From assembly GCF_008974265.1 (NCBI RefSeq), contig NZ_BKZW01000002.1, positions 620,001 to 684,000 of the forward strand: a stretch of DNA of 64,000 bases, written 5' to 3'. Positions 16,673 to 25,168 of the stretch are shown here, in pieces (the first letter of the stretch is position 1; the number at the start of each line of letters is the position of its first letter). The notes below the pieces were generated by a model, which saw only the letters and a program-made list of their open reading frames with translations, searched no databases and was not told where the DNA came from. Made by a program: the position numbers and the translations under genes. The stretch comes from Dictyobacter vulcani. GTDB lineage: Bacteria > Chloroflexota > Ktedonobacteria > Ktedonobacterales > Ktedonobacteraceae.

Positions 16673-17004
16673 TGAGACACCTCTTTTCAGATCCACTCGT
16701 AGAGGAGAGTTAGCTGTGTTTGGCCTTCTCGTTTGATATCGTTACACAACATGAGCTGCGACATCAAAAACACTCCTAATCTAGTAATGCTTGCAACTGT
16801 TGTTTCGTTCCTGGTAAATAGTATGAATGTGCGATAGTTTTTCAGTTCAATGGTGGGAATTTTGAGCAGGCTTCAGGCTAGTAGTCTGTCAGACACCATG
16901 TGATGGGGAGGCGGGGATGCAAGCGAGCATGCCGGGGGCATGATCAAGCGGCGAGCCCCTTGACTGGGGGATCGGGGGCTGTTTTGGTTTCCCAGGTTAA
17001 ATTC
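16673..17004. other. intergenic with GC-rich hairpins
   Basis: Between divergent genes. A local GC-rich patch at about 16905-16985 contains overlapping inverted repeats (CATGCC/GGCATG at 16928-16942; AGCCCC/GGGGCT at 16954-16980). These could terminate leftward or attenuate rightward transcription. The promoter of the glucanase gene follows immediately. Confidence 0.4.
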
Positions 17005-17033
17005 TTGACAGAAACCGGTTTCCGAGTTACAGT
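17005..17033 (+). promoter_or_regulatory. promoter with LacI-type palindromic operator
   Basis: A consensus -35 box TTGACA (17005-17010), a 17-base spacer and a -10-like TACAGT (17028-17033). The spacer begins with the perfect 12-base palindrome GAAACCGGTTTC (17011-17022). AAACCGGTTT with a central CG is the classic form of LacI/GalR-family operators, which usually respond to sugars. It lies about 150 bases before the beta-1,3-glucanase start, leaving a long 5' untranslated leader. The position inside the promoter implies repression. Confidence 0.65.
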
Positions 17034-17181
17034 TATTTTAAGGGTAGATGTCCTATTCTGTTATCTGATATGTTTTTCCTGATCAAAGGAGAAAGGAAGC
17101 ATATCAGTGCGCAATCTGCTGTCAAATGGTTGATAAGAGTCCTTTAATACTTCTAAGCGGAAGAAGGAGTGTTCCAATTTT

Positions 17182-18792
17182 ATGGAAAACAAGGATGTTC
17201 ATGCAATGAAGCAGCAAACTGGACGCCCTCGTCGCAGGGCCGGTATCCTCACAATCAGTGCCTGTCTGCTGGTGCTCTGTACGAGCCTGGCGCTGGTCTT
17301 CCTGGAAAGCGCGCATGAGGTGTATGCGGACACGAGCAATTTTAGTCAGGGCAGCAGTAGTATCAGTTCCAATCAGGCGCTTTTCTGGTTCCAACCCACT
17401 GGCTGGTCAGCCGGGTACGTTATTCTCCATTATATGCAGCCGGGTAACGCCCAGCAAAACGTCAACATGACCAATAATAGTAGTACGGCACGCTGGGAAT
17501 ATACGGCTGGCTCCATGAGTGCGGGTCAGGTGATTACCTACTCATTTACCTATCAGCAGAATGGGGCACAATACGATACCGGTACCTACACCTTGACGTT
17601 CGGTACAAGTGGTGGCGGTGTCACCCCGACACCTACCGTTGGCTCAACGCCAACCCCGATCCCCACCGTCGGTGGCGGAGGTGGGGCCGGAACATTTCCG
17701 CTTATCTTGCAGAATATGACGCATGGAGCATGGGCCAACAACCAGATTTATGTCATGATTCTGAGTCAGACTTCTCCGGGTCAGTGGTTCTACCTCAAGG
17801 CTGATGGTACGCAGGCGCATATTAATCATCTGGACGCCAATGCCCCCAACCATCTGACTAAAAATGGCGTGAATTATGCAAATATGGCCTTTACACTGGA
17901 TCAGGCAAGTACGGTGACGCTACCGACACTTCTGCTGAGTGCGCGCATGTATCTCTCGATTGGCTCACCGCTGTATATTCCGATTGCCACGGATGATAGT
18001 GGCTGGGGAGGACCAAACATTACCAATTCCAGTGATCCAAACACGGATGTCTACTTTGATTGGTACGAACTCACCTATCAATATGGTGTTACGCCCTTTG
18101 GAGGAAATACCACCCAGGTGGACCAGTTTGGTTTCCCATTCACAGCACGCGTCCAACAAACATCCAGCGGTTTCGATCAGACCAATGGTATTACACTGAG
18201 CCGGTCGCAGGTCTTCTCCCAGTATGCCTCAGCCGTATCCCCGGCCTTTCAAGGCCTGGCGAATACCTATCGCATCCTCGCCCCGCATTGGTCCCCGACC
18301 TTTGCATCCGGTGGTAGCCAGGCGAACTATATGCAGGCCTACATTGACCAGACCTGGAATTACTATAGCAGCAATCAGTTTACGCTGACACGTCCGGGCG
18401 AAACGTTCAGCGGCAAGGTGATCAATGGTCAGTTGCAGTTCACGCACAACGGAGTTGGATCATTTGTCCTCAACAAGCCGACGACCGCCGACGTCCTGGC
18501 CTGCTCTGGTACCCTGGCATCCCCGGGCATGACCACCGAGGAACTGGCACTGGGGGCTGAATTCTGTGCTGCCTTTAACCGTGGGGTCGCGCAAAATGTC
18601 GCCGACTGGTCGAATCCAGCTGCATATTATACTGGTTCGATCAAAAACGACTACGCGATGTTCTGGCATCAAGTCAGTCTGAACAATAAAGCCTATGGCT
18701 TTCCGTATGATGATGTGGATAGCCAGAGTCCAGTCGCGATCCTGCCCAACGCCAACCCGCCGAGCAGCCTGACGATTGGCATTGGCTGGTAA
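17182..18792 (+). CDS. secreted GH64 beta-1,3-glucanase with CBM56-like domain
   Basis: Predicted 536-residue exported enzyme. The signal sequence (about residues 1-50) is Arg-rich, with cleavage near VYA. Next comes a CBM56-like beta-1,3-glucan-binding domain at about 52-140: SSISSNQALFWFQPTGWSAG, YVILHYMQPG and a final GTYTLTFG. A Thr/Pro linker (TPTPTVGSTPTPIPTV) is followed by a thaumatin-like GH64 catalytic domain at about 165-536. Markers there are YIPIATDDSGWGGPN, DVYFDWYELTY, QVDQFGFPFT and, near the end, YAMFWHQVSLNNKAYGFPYDD. GH64 enzymes release laminaripentaose-type oligosaccharides from beta-1,3-glucan, the main polymer of fungal walls. The promoter carries a sugar-repressor-type palindrome. 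It is a single-gene unit and its length is normal. Confidence 0.88.
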   Translation: MENKDVHAMKQQTGRPRRRAGILTISACLLVLCTSLALVFLESAHEVYADTSNFSQGSSSISSNQALFWFQPTGWSAGYVILHYMQPGNAQQNVNMTNNSSTARWEYTAGSMSAGQVITYSFTYQQNGAQYDTGTYTLTFGTSGGGVTPTPTVGSTPTPIPTVGGGGGAGTFPLILQNMTHGAWANNQIYVMILSQTSPGQWFYLKADGTQAHINHLDANAPNHLTKNGVNYANMAFTLDQASTVTLPTLLLSARMYLSIGSPLYIPIATDDSGWGGPNITNSSDPNTDVYFDWYELTYQYGVTPFGGNTTQVDQFGFPFTARVQQTSSGFDQTNGITLSRSQVFSQYASAVSPAFQGLANTYRILAPHWSPTFASGGSQANYMQAYIDQTWNYYSSNQFTLTRPGETFSGKVINGQLQFTHNGVGSFVLNKPTTADVLACSGTLASPGMTTEELALGAEFCAAFNRGVAQNVADWSNPAAYYTGSIKNDYAMFWHQVSLNNKAYGFPYDDVDSQSPVAILPNANPPSSLTIGIGW

Positions 18793-18974
18793 CACTCACT
18801 ATTGTCGCTGAAGAAGGAAAATGTAACGATCATTATGGTCGTAGATTTTTCCTCTTCACATGACGATGTTTATGCTTTTCCATTGATCAAGCGAAGAAGT
18901 ATGTTTACTGCGGTGCAATGTCAGATGCGATATTTGCATGGTTGTTAGAGAAGAATTGCTTGAAATACTATCTC
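18793..18974. other. intergenic
   Basis: No gene and no clear terminator after the glucanase stop; the stretch leads into the PadR promoter. Confidence 0.3.
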
Positions 18975-19021
18975 TTGACATTGTTCTAGCTGTATGGTAT
19001 AGCTACCAGATATATATCTGG
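18975..19021 (+). promoter_or_regulatory. PadR promoter with operator palindrome
   Basis: -35 TTGACA (18975-18980), 17-base spacer, -10-like TATAGC (18998-19003). Directly downstream is a perfect 16-base palindrome CCAGATATATATCTGG (19006-19021) overlapping the expected transcription start, and the GGGAG ribosome binding site begins inside it. This placement suits autorepression by the PadR protein encoded downstream. Confidence 0.65.
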
Positions 19022-19030
19022 GAGTTGCAA

Positions 19031-19618
19031 ATGGCGAAAGAAAATAAGAGTAAGTATGCGGTGATGGGGGTACTGAGTCTCTATCCTGGCTCTGGCTATG
19101 ACATTAAGAAGTTCATGGAATGCAGTACGAGTAATTTCTGGAGTGAGAGCTATGGGCAGATTTATCCTATTCTGAAGCAATTAGTGGAAGAGGGTCTGGC
19201 CGTTCGCCATGCTGAAAAGCAAGAGGGGAAGCCTGAGAAGTATATTTATACTCTGACCGAGCAAGGAAAAGAAGGATTGCGAGACTGGCTCTTAGAGTCG
19301 GTCGCGGTTGCGGGAGAGCGCAATGAGTTGCTGCTCAAGCTTTTCTTTGGTGACCATATTTCGTTTGAGAAGAACAAAGAGCATGTGCGAGCATTTCAGG
19401 AGCTTCAGTCGCATCTGCTTGAAAAATACGAAGAGATTGAGCGTGTATTGTTGGCTGAAGCTCAACATGATGTGAGCTACTCTTATCAGATCATGACGGT
19501 GCGCTATGGCATTCATCGCTGTCACGCCTTGCTGACGTGGTGTGATGAAACGTTGGGAACCTTGCACCATCTGGAGAAACGTGAGAGTGCATCATCACAA
19601 GAATTTCAATCAGAGTAG
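19031..19618 (+). CDS. PadR family transcriptional regulator
   Basis: Predicted 195 residues. The start is ATG 19031 after GGGAG; an upstream in-frame extension runs through the promoter and is rejected. The N-terminal winged helix (about residues 5-85) has YAVMGVLSLYPGSGYDIKKF, SYGQIYPILKQLVEEGL and the wing GKPEKYIYTLTEQGKEGL. The C-terminal helical (Vir_Tr_Reg) domain with RNELLLKLFFGDHIS extends to the end. This two-domain layout is PadR subfamily 1. PadR proteins are ligand-responsive repressors, often of exporters or detoxification genes. It lies next to a convergent flavoprotein gene. Part of the promoter resembles the sequence upstream of the ABC operon at 54465. Confidence 0.9.
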   Translation: MAKENKSKYAVMGVLSLYPGSGYDIKKFMECSTSNFWSESYGQIYPILKQLVEEGLAVRHAEKQEGKPEKYIYTLTEQGKEGLRDWLLESVAVAGERNELLLKLFFGDHISFEKNKEHVRAFQELQSHLLEKYEEIERVLLAEAQHDVSYSYQIMTVRYGIHRCHALLTWCDETLGTLHHLEKRESASSQEFQSE

Positions 19619-19704
19619 GACCTCGACTCTTGCACAAAACATGCCTGTTCCAAAAATTCGGGGATGGCTGATCAATGGTTGAAACCTGGAAACTCTGGTC
19701 AGCA

Positions 19705-20655
19705 TTAAATGCTGGCCAGAATCTCCAGAATCGTTCGTTCTTCATGTTCAGAATTTGCCAGGGGACTGAGGGCTGTCATCACCTCGTCCACACCGGCGGC
19801 GTGCATGGCATAGAGGCGTTGCCGGATCGTATCCTCGTCTCCATACAGGAAAAGCTCATGAATGAGCTCATCAGTGAGCTCGCCATCGGCAGCAAGTGGG
19901 TAGCCAGCCTCCTGAAACAATTTTTTATAGGTTGGAAAGGACTTGTAGACGGAAAAGGCGGCGTGCGCAACCTGGCGCACTACGCCAAAATCTGTGGTCA
20001 GGACAATGGGTGCGCTTACTATCAACGGCGGTCTGGAGCGATTGGCCAGGCGTGCGCCTTCTTCCAGGGCTGGCAGGGCGATAGAGCGGACATATGAAAG
20101 GGGTGACCAGATAAGCATGGCACCATCTGAGATCTCCCCGGCCAGACGAAGCATATTCTGGCGCAAGGTGGCCATCATGATTGGGAAGCGTGGAGGTGGC
20201 GTCATCATGGGTGAAAAGTCAGCATGAACGCGATAATAGTCGCCCTCAAAATCGATATGCCCCTCCCAGAGTAAGCCACGCAACACGGTTATATATTCAC
20301 GCATATGGGCCAGCGGCTTCTCGAATTTTATGCCATATTGACCCTCAATTGCCGGTTGATGGCTTGCGCCAACCCCCAGGCGAAAGCGTTGCGGTGCAAG
20401 TTCGGCCATAACCATCGCTTCATTGGCACGGGTCAAGGGATGACAGGGATACGTGATAGAGATGCCAGTACCAAGCCCTATACTACTGGTCTGGGCCGCC
20501 GCTGCGGTGGCAATGCTCATGCCATCCGGCCCGACCGGCCAGGAGGGGACCCAGGCCATTGGAATGCCTGCCTGCTCAGCTCGTTTGATTGACGCAAGCA
20601 CCTTCTGGGTTGTAGGAGGAAAGATCGCAACACCAACGGGAAATGTTGTCGCCAT
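19705..20655 (-). CDS. LLM-class flavin-dependent oxidoreductase
   Basis: Predicted 316-residue luciferase-like (F420- or FMN-dependent) oxidoreductase. Recognisable features: start segment FPVGVAIFPPTTQKVL, AWVPSWPVGPDGMS, IGLGTGISITYPCHPLTRANEAM, LGVGASHQPAIEGQYGIKFEKPLAHM and the later PRFPIMMATL. The pattern fits the TIM-barrel LLM superfamily, particularly F420-dependent actinobacterial and Chloroflexi relatives. An ATG at 20691 gives 12 more residues (MARNKKERHLPQ), but the second ATG begins the conserved sequence; AAAGG lies about 12 bases before it. It converges with the PadR gene; the 86-base gap has no clear terminator. Substrate and choice of F420 or FMN are not visible. Confidence 0.85.
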   Translation of the reverse strand: MATTFPVGVAIFPPTTQKVLASIKRAEQAGIPMAWVPSWPVGPDGMSIATAAAAQTSSIGLGTGISITYPCHPLTRANEAMVMAELAPQRFRLGVGASHQPAIEGQYGIKFEKPLAHMREYITVLRGLLWEGHIDFEGDYYRVHADFSPMMTPPPRFPIMMATLRQNMLRLAGEISDGAMLIWSPLSYVRSIALPALEEGARLANRSRPPLIVSAPIVLTTDFGVVRQVAHAAFSVYKSFPTYKKLFQEAGYPLAADGELTDELIHELFLYGDEDTIRQRLYAMHAAGVDEVMTALSPLANSEHEERTILEILASI

Positions 20656-20741
20656 TTGTGGTAAATGCCTTTCTTTTTTGTTACGCGCCATCCATTAGCA
20701 ATAATAGTATATGACGTAAAAAGAAAAAAACGAATACTTAA

Positions 20742-21317
20742 TCAGGAAAACTTGTGCGCATGCTTTTCCTCAAATTCCTCTACCGTTAGCCCATAATAGA
20801 GAACGTCAAAATAGTGACCTCTGGTAAAAATAGCCCTGCGAATGCGTCCCTCCCATTGGAAACCGAGGTGTTCATGCAGACCTACCGAATCGTCGTTGAA
20901 GCTGGCGATCTGAATAGAGACCTTCTGATAGCGTAATTCTTGAAAGAAATAGCGTAGCAGGAGCAAAATGGCCTCGCTGGCATACCCTTTGCGTCGATGC
21001 TCTTTCGCGATGACAAGCCCATACTGGAAATGACCCGCACGTGGATTGCAATTATGTGAGCCAATCCGGCCAATCACCTGGCCTTCGTTGTTCTCGATAA
21101 GCAAGGCCCAATTATCGCCCTCTTGCTTCCTCACGGCTGTTTCTTGCGTCCAGTGTTTCAGCGATTCTTGCGAACGCGGAAAAGAAAGAGAACCATCTCT
21201 TCTTTCTGCCTCACTATCCTGCTCCCAGATCCAGTAGCGTTCCCAGTCACCGGGCTCATTGCTACGCAATCGTACTACTTTTCCCTGCCATATTGACGAA
21301 GATGTATCTAATTCCAT
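20742..21317 (-). CDS. GNAT N-acetyltransferase (RimJ/RimL type)
   Basis: Predicted 191 residues. The start is ATG 21317 with AGGAAG upstream; a longer frame to 21362 lacks a site. The fold is the Acetyltransf_3/RimJ-RimL type: WQGKVVRLRSNEPGDWERY at the start, then GRIGSHNCNPRAGHFQYGLVIAKEHRRKGYASEAI with the acetyl-CoA pyrophosphate loop RRKGYA. Next comes RYQKVSIQIASFNDDSVGLHEHLGFQWEGR with the NxxSxxLxExLGF element, and finally the RGHYFDVLYYGL strand. It acetylates amino groups of an unknown small molecule or protein using acetyl-CoA. It is likely its own transcription unit. Confidence 0.87.
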   Translation of the reverse strand: MELDTSSSIWQGKVVRLRSNEPGDWERYWIWEQDSEAERRDGSLSFPRSQESLKHWTQETAVRKQEGDNWALLIENNEGQVIGRIGSHNCNPRAGHFQYGLVIAKEHRRKGYASEAILLLLRYFFQELRYQKVSIQIASFNDDSVGLHEHLGFQWEGRIRRAIFTRGHYFDVLYYGLTVEEFEEKHAHKFS

Positions 21318-21511
21318 TACAAGTCTTCCTTTCCTTGTTAAGCATGCGAGCGATGATACCATATGAGGGGTGGGATAGCAAGGGACTCTGCCCGAAACCC
21401 TCCCTTCCCTCGGAGATGGTCATTGAAGCATGATATATGCGTGTCCTGGTATAGAAAAGAGCGCAGTAGTATAGCCGTGAGGTAGTTCAGACCACCACGG
21501 CTTGCGGTGGA

Positions 21512-21862
21512 TTATGCTTTATCATCGAGAAAGGTCTTCAATGCAGTGAGGTCCGCGGTCGCAAAGGCGCGTTCCCTGGTCGCTGGACTCATCTCGTAGT
21601 AACCGAGTATATTATTGACCATCATCTTCATCGCAATATGCTCTTCAGGCATGAGCGATAGTATGATATACTCGTCGCGTTGATCCATCTTGCTCACGAT
21701 TCTTCCATGGAGTGCCTGCAGAGCGCGGAGTGCGGCATTGCGCTCTGCGGATGGCTCAATGTTTTCCCAGGCAAAACGACGATACCCCTGGATATAGTAA
21801 ATCAAGCGTTGCGCTTGCTTATTGGTGATATTGAGGTCGTGTGGGAGCGATGAACTGTTCAT
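21512..21862 (-). CDS. small unknown protein coupled to methyltransferase
   Basis: Predicted 116 residues. Its ATG at 21862 overlaps the stop of the upstream methyltransferase in an ATGA four-base overlap, indicating translational coupling. A longer in-frame extension inside the methyltransferase is rejected. The sequence is helical and charged (ITNKQAQRLIYYIQGYRRFAWENIE, MDQRDEYIILSLMPEEHI, MSPATRERAFATADL), with no signal peptide, membrane segment or metal motif. No family recognised. The coupling suggests that its product works with the methyltransferase, for example as a partner or regulatory subunit. Confidence 0.65.
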   Translation of the reverse strand: MNSSSLPHDLNITNKQAQRLIYYIQGYRRFAWENIEPSAERNAALRALQALHGRIVSKMDQRDEYIILSLMPEEHIAMKMMVNNILGYYEMSPATRERAFATADLTALKTFLDDKA

Positions 21863-22767
21863 GCGTCTGGCGCTCTTCTGCCATAGGCAGCGTGGAAAAC
21901 ATAGGAAGCGTGAAGCGTCTCCCATTCCCTGGCTACGCTCTGTACCCAGGTATCAAATTGCTCTGGACTCATATTTGCCTGAGTACAATAGGCACCTTTG
22001 AGTGCGTTGAAGGCACTCAACACATTTGTCTTGAGCATCGACCCGACATGGCCTCCCCAGGTTCCTAACGGGGCAGGAATGTGGTTGATCTCAACATCCT
22101 GTAACCCGGCCCTGGTGAGCAACTGGCCGAGCTGAGACACCATTCCCATATCAAACCCGCGCTCTTTGCTCCGATCCCCCATCCACGCAAGGAGCCGCGC
22201 CGTTTCTGGTCCGGCATTCTTGATCGTGACACCAATTTCCAGAACCTCGATCCATCCACCGGGACGCGTCACGCGGATGAGTTCATCGATGACCGTGGAC
22301 CAGTTGGCTGTGGGGATAGCTGCGACAAGCAACCGTTGATGGACAAACTCAAACTGTTTCTCCGGGAAAGGGAGTCCCTTCAGGACATCACCAATCATGA
22401 AGGTGTACGCTGCTGTGGATGTGTATTGAAAAGACGAGGATGATACATCCAGGCCAATAATGTGTGCCTCGGGAAAGAGACGGTTCATCTCAATCGGCCA
22501 GATGCCAGTACCCGTACCAACATCCAGGATTGTGGTTGTCTCGGGTTTGATCGGTGCGAGATAGTGATTGCCCATGGCCGCATAGAGTGCCCGGTGTTGA
22601 AAATTCAGACGCGTATCTTCTTCCGCATCCTTGGGTAAGAAATATGGTGTATCGATCAAGCGAGCACGATCATCGACAGAGACTGAACTCGCTGGTTGCT
22701 GCGCTGGTTCCTGCTCTAGCTGGAGAGTATTGCGGCGGCGGAAAAAAGGCCACTGAATACGATTCAT
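21859..22767 (-). CDS. class I SAM-dependent methyltransferase
   Basis: Predicted 302 residues. The start is ATG 22767 after AAAGGA. Residues about 1-45 form a variable, Gln/Pro-containing N-terminus. The Rossmann-type domain begins near residue 70 with motif I ILDVGTGTGIWPIEM, then IIGLDVSS (motif II), MIGDVLKGLPF (motif III) and VTRPGGWIEVLEIG (post-motif IV). A helical C-terminal part contains GFDMGMVSQLGQLLTRAGL. It resembles the UbiE/TAM-like small-molecule methyltransferases also found as fungal LaeA-like proteins. Substrate unknown. First gene of a two-gene coupled operon. Confidence 0.87.
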   Translation of the reverse strand: MNRIQWPFFRRRNTLQLEQEPAQQPASSVSVDDRARLIDTPYFLPKDAEEDTRLNFQHRALYAAMGNHYLAPIKPETTTILDVGTGTGIWPIEMNRLFPEAHIIGLDVSSSSFQYTSTAAYTFMIGDVLKGLPFPEKQFEFVHQRLLVAAIPTANWSTVIDELIRVTRPGGWIEVLEIGVTIKNAGPETARLLAWMGDRSKERGFDMGMVSQLGQLLTRAGLQDVEINHIPAPLGTWGGHVGSMLKTNVLSAFNALKGAYCTQANMSPEQFDTWVQSVAREWETLHASYVFHAAYGRRAPDA

Positions 22768-23088
22768 GACAATATTCCTTTCATGAAGAGACGACATTCC
22801 TGTGATGCAGGCTTTCAAGTGATGAAAGTAAAATAGGATTCTGCATCTATAGGACTATTTGTGATGATAGAGATACTATAGATATCATACATGTATATAC
22901 TACGATGTGGAATCTGTTATGTAACGTGCCATAAGGCCATGAACAGCGAAAAAATTATAAAAGTGGCAAATAACTTGAGAGGAATGCGGCTTTCCTTTAT
23001 AATATAATTCATTCCTGTCAAATAGACAGGCAACGTAGTATTTAATAGCATCTCTTTTATCAAACCGATCAGTATCGCGCTTGTTTAT
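22768..23088. other. intergenic
   Basis: AT-rich. It holds the leftward promoter of the methyltransferase operon (no confident hexamers) and a small hairpin CCTGTC-AAATA-GACAGG near 23016 that may lie downstream of the decayed adaptor gene. No coding frame. Confidence 0.35.
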
Positions 23089-23869
23089 TTATCTGATCAC
23101 GATCGTTGCATCCGCTGTCATATTCGGAAAGAGTACAACCCCTCGTGTACTTGCCGGATCAATGTGCACAATAGTGGGGAACGTTGCTCCACTGGTTGTC
23201 ACTGCATTCGGCACGATTGCTTCTATTGTTCCTCTAAACTGGCGATTCCCATATGCTTTGAGCTTAAATTGGACTGGCTGTCCAATTCGGATTTTGATAA
23301 TATCGACTTCGCTGACATTGAGCAAGATGCGATCAACCCGGCTAAGATCGACCAATTGAATGAATGGCAAGACTGGGGCACCACTGGGTGCACCAAATAC
23401 ATTATTAACTGGAGCAGCAGGCTGCCCTCCAATCGTGCCATTAATGGCGGTTACAACTCCATCCTGCGGCGCTATGAGTGTCGCCTCCGCCAGATTCGTT
23501 TGGGCCACATGGAGCTGCGCTAGCGCCTCTGCCAGCAATCCCTCATCTTCTGCGACATCTCTGGTGGTCTCTCCGCGCAGAGGATTGTCAATTGCCGGGG
23601 CAATTTCAAGCCGAGTAACATTGACGCGGCCCCGGGTAGCTGTTACCGCCACTCTGGCATTTGCATACGCCTGTTGCAGGGCTGCCTTATCTTTTTCGAC
23701 CAGCGCCTTAGCCGCCACGACCAGTGCATGGGCATCAGCCACTACTTGTTGATACTGTGCTTGAGCCGCATTCAGACAAATCCTCAGGCGTTGTAGTTGC
23801 GTCTGTGAGCTATCAGTACTCTTCCCCGTATCACTCGGCAAATTGGAGAGTGCAGCATCTGTCATTATG

Positions 23870-23924
23870 GGGGTCGGAGTAATATGAGTGGGAGTAATAG
23901 GGGTCGGAGTAATATGAGTGGGGG
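23870..23924. repeat. short minisatellite in adaptor relic
   Basis: A unit of about 30 bases containing GGGTCGGAGTAATATGAGTG occurs almost twice and encodes the THITPTPITP-type repeat in the remaining reading frame. Confidence 0.6.
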
Positions 23925-24105
23925 GAGCAGGACTTGCCGGGGGTGTAGCTGTGCCGCCATGAGGATCAGTGTTTTTGGGATCAGTTTGCTCTGTGGGGGT
24001 CGCTGTATCAATGGGGAAATTCACCATACAGTTCACAATACTCAACTTGAGCTGTGCGTGACCATTCTTAATTTGTTTGTCCGTCTGGTTTTCAATCGCG
24101 CTAAT

Positions 24106-24254
24106 AGGATCTCATCACTTGTCAGTACCGTTTGCGGCAGCAATATTTCCTGTTGTATTGTGGCATCATGATTGCAAGGATCTCATCACTTGTCAGTACC
24201 GTTTGCTCGCAGCAATATTTACCTTTGCCTGTTGTATTGTGCATCATGATTGCA
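24106..24254. repeat. 71/78-base tandem duplication
   Basis: Copy 1 (24106-24176) and copy 2 (24177-24254) both start AGGATCTCATCACTTGTCAG and end ATCATGATTGCA. Copy 2 has small extra insertions in the middle. The duplication lies in the frameshifted middle of the HlyD-type relic. Confidence 0.85.
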
Positions 24255-24749
24255 AGGCCTCATTAAATTCTGCTCAGCAACACGCACATTCTCGTCAATC
24301 CATTTTAATGCTAGCCTATGGTAAAAGAGTGATGCCTTTAATTTATGTCGCGCCGCATTGACGCTCACCTGAGCAGCAACTACCTCACTCTTTAAGGTCG
24401 TGTATCGAGCGAGCCAGCACCTGCTCGTACACTTTCTGCCAACCTGACATCAATCTCAGTAATTTACCATGCACCCGAAAAACCAGATTATAAACGGGAC
24501 TTGCAGCAAACCAGATGCCTGTACGGTTTTCGCAACTGGTTTATGCATGGCCAGTGGATTCTGATAAGACACGGCCAACAATGGGTGAAAGAGGATACCA
24601 CCAATGATACTTATGAGGACCACCATCAGGAGTCCCGCCAGGAGCCAGTGGGGACGCTTTATCGCTAATAATGCGACACTTTCCTGGATGTGTTCTTCAT
24701 CGCTGGCACTTGCCCGAGCACGTATGTGTTTGGGTAAGAAGAAAGGCAT

Positions 24750-25168
24750 GAAACGCTCCTCTTATGAAAAACCATCATTAGCTGTACTCATATGTGTTTT
24801 TCGCTGTTTAAAATCAGTATAGGGAAACGCTAAAATGACCAGAGGGAATGAAAAAGATGATATGTGATATATGCTGGAATCAAAGACCCGGTCCAAAAAG
24901 TGCTGCCGGAAACCTTCTCGCGTGGTAAGCCAGATATGATAAAAAGATGCCAGAAGCAGCAAGGGATTTGACACATCCCGAGTATGGCCACATATTCTGG
25001 GTATGTGTGCTCACCCCTGGCGAGGAAATGTTTGCAACGAAAGTCCGGCAACTTTTGACCGAAGCACATGAGCTGGCTGTAAGCAAGTACAAAAGGAAGG
25101 CAGCTCGCCAGTAAGCATCGCCACCATGTAGCAGCTGTGGCCAGTCGGCGTAAGCGAAAGCCGCCTCT
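24750..25168. other. intergenic, no supported gene
   Basis: Upstream of the adaptor relic. Minus-strand frames up to about 70 codons here show no protein pattern. The region runs into the nested palindromic element. Confidence 0.35.

Larger units (their letters stand above)
23089..24749 (-). pseudogene. HlyD/MacA-type membrane fusion protein, decayed
   Basis: Periplasmic/extracellular adaptor of an efflux system, broken in the middle. The N-terminal 90 codons (from 24749) are intact: MPFFLPKHIRARAS, a membrane helix WLLAGLLMVVLISIIGGILF and ASGLLQV. Directly after, the typical VYNLVFRVHGKL...EIDV, GQ-V...LAR and EVVAAQVSVNAA segments are found, but in successive different frames with stops. 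A tandem duplication lies at 24106-24254. From about 24045 a long frame resumes with a Pro/Thr-rich repeat, helical hairpin residues (RICLNAAQAQYQQVVADAHAL), EATLIAPQDGVVTAINGTIGG and RGTIEAIVPNAV. Many one-base losses indicate true decay. No ABC partner is adjacent; a MacB-like pair lies at 54465-57982. Confidence 0.8.
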
